A stretch of DNA of 34,408 bases from Fen-330 sp050008465 (GTDB lineage: Bacteria > Acidobacteriota > Terriglobia > Bryobacterales > Bryobacteraceae). Below the pieces are notes generated by a model. That model had not been told where the DNA came from. It was given only the letters and a program-made list of their open reading frames with translations, and searched no databases. Position numbers and translations under genes: made by a program. The DNA lies in the NCBI GenBank assembly GCA_050008465.1, contig JBEKMO010000057.1:1-34408 (forward strand), written 5' to 3'. This document shows positions 29,663 through 34,408 of this stretch, one piece after another (the stretch's first letter is position 1; each line of letters begins with the position of its first letter).

Positions 29663-30050
29663 GATCGACCACCTCGGCATCGCCGTGCGATCGCTCGAGA
29701 CCGCGCTCAAGTTTTACGAGGGCGTGCTCGGGATGGGCGCCAGCGGGCGCGAAACCGTCGCCGCGGAGAAGGTGAACGTGGCGATGCTGCCCCTGGGCGG
29801 ACCGCGCCTGGAACTGCTCGAGCCCACGGAAGCGGACTCGCCCGTCGGCCGCTTCCTCGACAAGCGCGGCGAGGGGTTGCATCACGTCGCGCTGCTGGTC
29901 GCGGACCTCGAGACGGCGGTCGAGCGCCTCAAATCCGCGGGCGCGCGGCTGGTGAACGAGCCACGGCGCGGCGCGGGCGGCCAGCTTTACGTTTTCGTGC
30001 ACCCCGCCTCGACGGGCGGGGTCCTTCTCGAACTCATTCAGGAACCATGA
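29640..30050 (+). CDS. mce: Methylmalonyl-CoA epimerase
   Basis: The 136-residue glyoxalase-fold (VOC) enzyme interconverts S- and R-methylmalonyl-CoA, between propionyl-CoA carboxylase and the mutase. Metal-ligand candidates are His11 (IDHLGIAV), His81/82 (GLHHVAL) and Glu131 (LLELIQ), in the two betaalphabetabetabeta halves. VGRFLDKRGEGLHH is the family signature. It overlaps the end of meaB by 23 bases in another frame, a strong sign of translational coupling. Confidence 0.93.
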   Translation: MSGLNEYRIDHLGIAVRSLETALKFYEGVLGMGASGRETVAAEKVNVAMLPLGGPRLELLEPTEADSPVGRFLDKRGEGLHHVALLVADLETAVERLKSAGARLVNEPRRGAGGQLYVFVHPASTGGVLLELIQEP

Positions 30051-30066
30051 ATCCCGGAGAACGCAC

Positions 30067-30924
30067 TTGAAAGCACAAATCGGAATCATCGGCGGCAGCG
30101 GGCTGTATTCCATGCCCGGCTTTGAGTTGCAGCAGGAGGTGGCGTTCGAGACGCCCTGGGGGCGGCCCTCGGACAGCTACGTCGTGGGAAAGCTGGGTGC
30201 GAAGCAGGTGGCGTTCCTGGCGCGGCACGGGCGCGGCCACCGCATCTCTCCCTCGGAGCTGAATTTCCGCGCCAACATTTATGGCTTCGAGTTGCTCGGC
30301 GTCGAACGCATCATCTCGCTGAGCGCGGTCGGCTCGCTCAAGGAGGAGCACCGGCCGCTGGATTTCGTCATCCCGGACCAGTTCTTCGACCGGACGCGCG
30401 GGCGCGCCTCGACCTTCTTCGGAGACGGGCTGGTGGTTCACATCGGCTTCTCCGACCCGATCTGCCCGCAGATGGCCGAGGCCGTCCACCAAGCGTGCCT
30501 GGCCGAAGGCGTGAGATCCACGCGCGGCGGAACATACTTATGCATGGAAGGCCCGCAGTTCTCGACTAAGGCGGAGTCCAACGTCTACCGGAGTTGGGGC
30601 ATGGACGTCATCGGCATGACCAACCTCCAGGAGGCCAAGCTGGCGCGCGAGGCCGAGATCTGTTACGCGACCGTCGCCATGGTAACCGACTACGATTGCT
30701 GGCATCCCGATCATGACGCCGTGACCGTAGACCAGATCATCAGCAACCTCATGAAGAACGCGGAGAACGCCTGCAAGGTGGTAGCGCGGGCGGTGGCGGA
30801 GCTGGCCGAGGCGCGGGCCTGCAAGTGCGGCTCGGCGCTTGAGCACGCGATCATCACGGACCGCAGCCTGGTTCCCGAGGCCACGCGGAAGAAGCTGGCA
30901 CTGCTTGTCGGAAAGTATCTCTGA
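30067..30924 (+). CDS. mtnP: S-methyl-5'-thioadenosine phosphorylase
   Basis: MtnP splits methylthioadenosine with phosphate into adenine and 5-methylthioribose-1-phosphate, entering methionine salvage. It has 285 residues and begins at TTG 30067, with GGAGAA six bases before; no ATG gives the family's N-terminus. Landmarks: GIIGGSGLY (phosphate loop), ARHGRGH, CMEGPQFSTKAES, and TDYDCWH with Asp208 and Asp210, which correspond to the adenine-recognising DxD of human MTAP. Purine nucleoside phosphorylases that act on guanosine have Asn in this region, so the methylthioadenosine call is supported. Confidence 0.94.
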   Translation: MKAQIGIIGGSGLYSMPGFELQQEVAFETPWGRPSDSYVVGKLGAKQVAFLARHGRGHRISPSELNFRANIYGFELLGVERIISLSAVGSLKEEHRPLDFVIPDQFFDRTRGRASTFFGDGLVVHIGFSDPICPQMAEAVHQACLAEGVRSTRGGTYLCMEGPQFSTKAESNVYRSWGMDVIGMTNLQEAKLAREAEICYATVAMVTDYDCWHPDHDAVTVDQIISNLMKNAENACKVVARAVAELAEARACKCGSALEHAIITDRSLVPEATRKKLALLVGKYL

Positions 30925-32095
30925 GATCGCCCGACGAATTCTCGACTGCTCGATTCGACGCGAGCAGTTGCCCACTGCATCCGTGATGCGTCTGTTCGAG
31001 GAGGCGGCAAGCGAGGAGGGCAGCCGCGCGCTGTTCGGCATCCTGGCCGAGGGGCTTTCGGACCGGTTTGACTGGTACTTAGTGGAAGTCTACGCGGGGA
31101 TTTTTGCCTATGTTATCGCCTCGGCACTGCCCGGAGGCGACCCCGCCGAACTGCTGAGGCGTTACTGGCGCGTACGTGAGCCCCGACGATTCGAGGGCAA
31201 TCCCGAAGCGGTGTACGTCCTCTCGCGCGTCACGCTGGGCGCCGATGTGGCCATCACCAGTCAGGTTCTGGACGCCGCAAAACGGCGCTTCCCCACGGCG
31301 CGCATCGTGCTCGTGGGCGGCGAAAAGAGCTATCAGCTATTCGCCGGCGACCCGCGCATCGAGCACCTGCCCGTGGTCTACCGCCAGGGAACGCTCCGCG
31401 AGCGCCTGGAAGCCTGCCCGCGGATCGAAGAGCCAGCGAGCATCGTGATCGATCCCGACTCCCGCCTCACGCAGCTTGGCCTGGTCCCCGTCTGCCCGGA
31501 GGAGCGTTACTACTTTTTCGAGAGCCGGGCGTACGGGGCGGACACCGAAGAGTCGCTCGGCGCCCTGACGCGGCGCTGGATCGCCGAAACGTTCGACGTG
31601 CCCGATGCGCAGGCGTGGATCGCGCCCGCTGTGTTTCCGGAGGCAGCCGCGGATGTTGCGGTCAGCCTAGGCGTGGGAGAGAACTCTGCCAAGGGCATGC
31701 CGCCTTCGTTCGAGGAGCGCCTGCTCGGGGCGCTGGCCGATCGCGGGCTGGACGTCATTGTCGATTCCGGCCCGGGCGGCGACGAACAAGAGCGCGTGCG
31801 CCGCGCCATAGGTGCGCGGCAGGACCGCATCCGGATGTTCCAAGGATCGTTCGCGGCCTTCGCCGCCATCATCGAGCGCAGCCGTCTGTACGTCGGCTAC
31901 GACTCCGCGGGGCAGCACGTGGCTGCGGCCTGCGGCGTGCCGCTGGTGACCGTGTTCGCCGGTGCACCCTGCCCGCGTTTCGCGGCCCGCTGGCGGCCGA
32001 CCGGCTCGGGCCGCATCGAGGTCATTGACGCCGCCGATCGCGAAGCGGAGTGCGTGCTGGAGAACGCGCTGGAGGCGGTGGACCGAGTGGTATAA
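30905..32095 (+). CDS. GT9-like (heptosyltransferase-fold) protein with an extra N-terminal helical domain
   Basis: Residues from ~95 on have the GT-B features of glycosyltransferase family 9: VYVLSRVTLGADVAITSQVLD near the start, RIVLVGG, and a C-terminal donor site YVGYDSAGQHVAAACGVP followed by LVTVFAGA. Before this comes a helical region of about 90 residues (REQLPTASVMRLFEEAA, DWYLVEVYAGIFAYVI) not found in heptosyltransferases. The start is probably TTG 30905, inside the end of mtnP, because the frame reads sensibly there (SESISEIARRILDC); ATG 30986 is the fallback. The acceptor sugar or substrate is unknown, and the N-terminal extension may give a role outside lipopolysaccharide synthesis. 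Its stop codon lies in the operator of the next operon. Confidence 0.8.
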   Translation: MSESISEIARRILDCSIRREQLPTASVMRLFEEAASEEGSRALFGILAEGLSDRFDWYLVEVYAGIFAYVIASALPGGDPAELLRRYWRVREPRRFEGNPEAVYVLSRVTLGADVAITSQVLDAAKRRFPTARIVLVGGEKSYQLFAGDPRIEHLPVVYRQGTLRERLEACPRIEEPASIVIDPDSRLTQLGLVPVCPEERYYFFESRAYGADTEESLGALTRRWIAETFDVPDAQAWIAPAVFPEAAADVAVSLGVGENSAKGMPPSFEERLLGALADRGLDVIVDSGPGGDEQERVRRAIGARQDRIRMFQGSFAAFAAIIERSRLYVGYDSAGQHVAAACGVPLVTVFAGAPCPRFAARWRPTGSGRIEVIDAADREAECVLENALEAVDRVV

Positions 32096-32107
32096 CTTGA
32101 GTTATAC
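32090..32107 (+). promoter_or_regulatory. Palindromic operator of the toxin-antitoxin operon
   Basis: GTATAAC, TTGA, GTTATAC is a perfect palindrome with 7-bp arms, eight bases before the antitoxin ATG. It suits binding by a dimeric ribbon-helix-helix repressor and contains a -10-like TATAAC/TATACT. This suggests ordinary autoregulation by the antitoxin. Confidence 0.7.
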
Positions 32108-32114
32108 TAGGGGT

Positions 32115-32351
32115 ATGAAGACCGCCGTGTCGCTCCCCGACGACCTCTTCGGCCTGGCAGAAGCCGCGGCCGGCCGGCTCCGGGTATCGAGAAGCCAGCT
32201 CTACGCCACCGCGATTTCCGAGTTCCTCGACCGGCGGCGAACCGATGCCGTCACGGAACGCCTGAATGAAGTCTACTCTCGCCGGCCCGCGAAGGTCGAT
32301 CCGGCATTGCACCGCGCCCAGCTTAGGTCCCTCGACAAGGACTCCTGGTGA
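32115..32351 (+). CDS. Ribbon-helix-helix antitoxin (MazE/CopG-like), 78 aa
   Basis: ATG 32115 with AGGGG upstream. The N-terminus MKTAVSLPDDLFGLAEAAAG is the beta-strand and first helix of a ribbon-helix-helix domain, followed by LRVSRSQLYATAISEFLDRR, the second helix. The last 30 residues (VDPALHRAQLRSLDKDSW) are probably disordered and wrap the toxin. It overlaps the toxin gene by four bases (GTGA), the usual antitoxin-first order. Confidence 0.88.
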   Translation: MKTAVSLPDDLFGLAEAAAGRLRVSRSQLYATAISEFLDRRRTDAVTERLNEVYSRRPAKVDPALHRAQLRSLDKDSW

Positions 32352-32704
32352 CCGGGATGGGGGACATCCAGCGCGGCGAGATCTGGTGGGCCGATCTCCC
32401 CAAGCCTCGCCGCTCCGAACCCGGATTCCGCCGGCCGGTGCTCGTCGTGCAGGCCGACTCCTTCAATCGCAGCCGCATTCAAACCGTCATCGTCGCTGTG
32501 ATCACCAGTAACCTGGCGCTTGCCGATGCCCCAGGCAATGTTCTGCTGCCCGCCCGCTCCTCGGGGCTTCCCCGCGACTCGGTGGTCAACGTCTCCCAAG
32601 TCCTGACCCTCGACCGCGAGTTCCTCGCCCGGCACGCTGGCACGCTCCCGCCGCGCCTGCAAGGCTCCGTCGACGCGGGCTTGCGCTTGGTTCTGCAACT
32701 GTAG
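32348..32704 (+). CDS. MazF/PemK-family endoribonuclease toxin
   Basis: MazF toxins cut mRNA at short sequence motifs and arrest growth when the antitoxin is lost. The 118-residue product has the core elements: QRGEIWWADLPKP with the Arg of the active site, RRPVLVVQAD, VITSN with the Thr/Ser pair, and SVVNVSQVLTLDREFL. GTG 32348 overlaps the antitoxin stop; ATG 32357 (MGDIQRGEI) is an equally good start. Which motif it cleaves cannot be predicted. Confidence 0.9.
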   Translation: MTGMGDIQRGEIWWADLPKPRRSEPGFRRPVLVVQADSFNRSRIQTVIVAVITSNLALADAPGNVLLPARSSGLPRDSVVNVSQVLTLDREFLARHAGTLPPRLQGSVDAGLRLVLQL

Positions 32705-32712
32705 CCCGATGA

Positions 32713-32727
32713 GCTGGCAATGCCAGC
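32713..32727. terminator. Small hairpin between convergent mazF-like and blaI-like genes
   Basis: GCTGGCA and TGCCAGC are separated by one base; allowing a five-base loop leaves a five-bp stem. Located nine bases after the toxin stop, facing the converging BlaI gene. The only support is position, and there is no T-run. Confidence 0.35.
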
Positions 32728-32797
32728 GAGGAGCGGTTCTTACCCGTACGGCCCAGCCGCGCGAGGAGATCCTCGGGGAGTAGGATCAATGGCCGCA

Positions 32798-33190
32798 TTA
32801 CAGCAGCGCCGTGTCCAGGGCGGGCATGGCTGGTGCGGCGGCGGCGGGGCGCTCGGGGGCGGGCTCGCGGTGGCGCAGGTAGGAGATCAGCGCTTCTTCC
32901 GAGTTGCCGAACAGCGTATCCACCAGTTCCTTGACCGCCAGGCGCTGTAGCGTCTCGCGAGAGAGGACCGGCGAATAAAGGAACGAGCGGCCGACTTTGC
33001 GGCGCTCGACCGCGCCTTTGCGGGCCAGGCGGTCCATGATCGTCATCACGGTGGTGTAGGCCAGGCTGCGCCGCGACGAGAGGGCCTGCATGACCTGCCG
33101 GACATTCGCCTCCCGCAACGCCCACAGCGCTTTCAGGCACTCGAGTTCGAGCGGCGGCGGAATCTCGCGCGGCGGGCCCGGCTTACGCAT
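32798..33190 (-). CDS. BlaI/MecI/CopY-family transcriptional repressor
   Basis: The 130-residue winged-helix protein has PPLELECLKALWAL, VRQVMQAL, LAYTTVMTIMDRLARKGAVERRKVGRSFLY (helix-turn-helix and wing) and a C-terminal dimerisation helix pair (SRETLQRLAVKELVDTLFG). These repressors are normally removed by a membrane-bound M56 peptidase (BlaR1/MecR1). No such gene adjoins it here, and the overlap partner upstream is an OB-HD protein instead. The ATG at 33190 overlaps the end of that gene by eight bases. The C-terminus ends in an Ala/Pro-rich tail. Confidence 0.88.
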   Translation of the reverse strand: MRKPGPPREIPPPLELECLKALWALREANVRQVMQALSSRRSLAYTTVMTIMDRLARKGAVERRKVGRSFLYSPVLSRETLQRLAVKELVDTLFGNSEEALISYLRHREPAPERPAAAAPAMPALDTALL

Positions 33191-34268
33191 CGTTGGCCTG
33201 GTCCTCCCGCGTCTGCAACGCCCGTCCCAGCTTCTCCGCGAACAGCGTCGGAACGCCAGTCTCTCTGGACGGCGCCTCGGGCGGCGGCGCGGCCTGCTCC
33301 GGAACCCCTTCCGCCAGGTACTTCAGCTTCTTCAGCACCACCCGCTCGAGTTGCGGGTTGTAAGGGGTCCAATGCCCTTCCACCTGCCGGTCGTTGTCGA
33401 TCAGCCGGCGCATGCACTCCATCTTCGCGTCCAAATCGTCCAGGTAATGCAGCAGCAGCGCCTCGGGGTACAACGGCACTTTCGGCGAGCCGAACTCCAG
33501 CGCGCCGTGATGGCTCAACACCAGGTGCTCGAGCAGCGCGCGCAGCTTGGGCGGGAAGTCCGGCAGCCCGCGCAGCTTCTCCTCGATCAACCGCATCCCG
33601 ATCACGATGTGGCCCAGCAACTGGCCCTCGCTGGTGTACCCGAAACCGCGATCGTAACTCAGCTCGTAGATCTTGCCGATGTCGTGCAGAATCGCGCCCG
33701 CGAGCAGCAGGTCGCCGTCGACGCTCTTGTAGTGCTCGGCCGCCAGCCGGCACATGCGGCACAGCGACAGCACATGCTCGAGCAGGCCGCCGAGGTAGGC
33801 GTGGTGAATGAACTTCGCCGCCGGCGCCTTGGCGTAGCGCCGCAGGATCTCCTCATCCGCCAGGATCAGCTCGAGCAGCGCGCGCAGGTGCGGGTTCCCC
33901 ACCGCCCCGACGACCTCCCGCAGCTCGGCGAGCATCTCGCCCACGTCGCGCGCGGAGGCGGGCAGAAAGTCCGTGAGATCCACGGAGTCCTCTTCCACCT
34001 TTTGCAGCTTGTGGATGGTGAACTGCGGCCGGTTGTTGTAGATTTGCAGCAGCCCCTTCACGCGCACGAAATCGTCGGCCTCGAAGGCGTTCATGACCTC
34101 GGCGACGTTGTCCCACATCTTGGCGTCCACTTCGCCCGTGCGGTCGCCGAGCAGCAAGGAGAGGTAAGGCTCGCCAGTCTTCTTCTGGCGGATCTCCTTC
34201 CCTTGAACCAGGAAGGTGCCCGTGGCGACCTTGCCGGTCTCGAGTTCGCCGACGAACGGGGATTTCAT
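33183..34268 (-). CDS. OB-fold and HD-domain protein, YhaM-like 3'-5' exoribonuclease
   Basis: The protein has 361 residues. Residues ~12-90 form an OB-fold nucleic-acid-binding domain (YLSLLLGDRTGEVDAKMWD, FVRVKGLLQIYNNRPQF). Residues ~150-320 form an HD hydrolase domain with His165, the HD pair His195-Asp196 (AILHDIGKIYEL), His220 and HH at 253-254. This arrangement matches the YhaM/CBF1 family of 3'-5' exoribonucleases in Bacillus. The last ~50 residues are Pro/Ala-rich. The start ATG 34268 overlaps the stop of the gene to the right (ATGA). The product may work in RNA turnover; that the next gene is a BlaI-type repressor is unexplained. Confidence 0.9.
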   Translation of the reverse strand: MKSPFVGELETGKVATGTFLVQGKEIRQKKTGEPYLSLLLGDRTGEVDAKMWDNVAEVMNAFEADDFVRVKGLLQIYNNRPQFTIHKLQKVEEDSVDLTDFLPASARDVGEMLAELREVVGAVGNPHLRALLELILADEEILRRYAKAPAAKFIHHAYLGGLLEHVLSLCRMCRLAAEHYKSVDGDLLLAGAILHDIGKIYELSYDRGFGYTSEGQLLGHIVIGMRLIEEKLRGLPDFPPKLRALLEHLVLSHHGALEFGSPKVPLYPEALLLHYLDDLDAKMECMRRLIDNDRQVEGHWTPYNPQLERVVLKKLKYLAEGVPEQAAPPPEAPSRETGVPTLFAEKLGRALQTREDQANDA

Positions 34269-34408
34269 CTTCTGGACTTCGCGCCGGTCTTGGTGCCCGG
34301 GACCGGCACCATCCACAGCAGCCGCTTCCGCCGGATGCGGCTGGCCACCTCTTCCTTGGTCACCGTGGCCGGCACCAGCTTGGCCGGGTCCTTCCACGAG
34401 GTGTCCTT
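34265..34408 (-). CDS. C-terminal 47 residues of an unknown protein (cut by window edge)
   Basis: Only the end is visible: a frame open from the window edge to TGA at 34265-34267, with VTKEEVASRIRRKRLLWMVP and a Lys/Arg/Thr-rich finish (GTKTGAKSRR). It overlaps the following gene by ATGA, so it is translated in the same operon. The frame is consistent with real coding, but I do not recognise the family. Confidence 0.65.
   Translation of the reverse strand, partial: KDTSWKDPAKLVPATVTKEEVASRIRRKRLLWMVPVPGTKTGAKSRR

Overview
The window is high-GC bacterial chromosome with short intergenic gaps and many ATGA or GTGA stop/start overlaps. The gene content suggests Acidobacteriota, probably a Bryobacterales/'Solibacter'-like soil bacterium: a hybrid histidine kinase with OB-like periplasmic repeats, a YVTN-propeller phosphoesterase, a DUF3300 protein, a VIT/VWA protein and a TAT-exported Gfo/Idh/MocA oxidoreductase. 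This assignment is inferred from gene style; no rRNA or other phylogenetic marker has been compared. I recognised no tRNA, rRNA or CRISPR array.

Region 1 (1-9.7 kb, minus strand). The left edge carries what may be the first codons of an IS630-type transposase, next to a truncated membrane-protein fragment. Then come a GH3 beta-glucosidase, a large hybrid histidine kinase, a phosphoesterase with a beta-propeller, and a small exported protein. Palindromic intergenic repeats separate them.

Region 2 (9.7-13.5 kb) is repeat-rich and accessory-like. It has a DUF3300 protein with a 93-bp internal tandem repeat, a 99-bp element with long terminal inverted repeats, a small coiled-coil ORF, a dispersed repeat whose second copy lies near 8.9 kb, and an orphan protein with a possible PD-(D/E)XK motif.

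Region 3 (13.5-21.4 kb, plus strand) is mostly housekeeping. A MerR regulator and a VIT/VWA protein form one operon closed by a symmetric terminator. It is followed by purE, a sirtuin, larC, metG and tatD, the last four linked by stop/start overlaps.

Region 4 (21.4-25.3 kb) is the most interesting part. A segment of about 3.8 kb with visibly lower GC and different codon use lies between tatD and a polyprenyl synthetase gene. It encodes a protein of about 950 residues that fuses a TPR-like segment, a Ser/Thr-kinase-like domain, about six membrane spans and a patatin lipase. Opposite it is a TPR-like gene with an in-frame TAG. Just after the segment, before the polyprenyl synthetase gene, there is a degenerate second copy of the last 20 codons of tatD followed by a matching 7-bp-repeat hairpin. 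The segment is therefore bracketed by tatD 3' ends, as expected of an inserted island. A membrane-tethered kinase-patatin effector, perhaps for defence, is a reasonable hypothesis but is not shown by the sequence.

Region 5 (25.3-34.4 kb) holds a polyprenyl synthetase, a Gfo/Idh/MocA oxidoreductase, an acyl-CoA dehydrogenase-meaB-methylmalonyl-CoA epimerase cluster (acyl-CoA/propionyl-CoA catabolism), MTA phosphorylase (methionine salvage), a GT9-like protein, a ribbon-helix-helix/MazF toxin-antitoxin pair with a palindromic operator, and, on the minus strand, an OB-HD nuclease-like protein overlapping a BlaI-type repressor. The right edge cuts a gene of unknown function.
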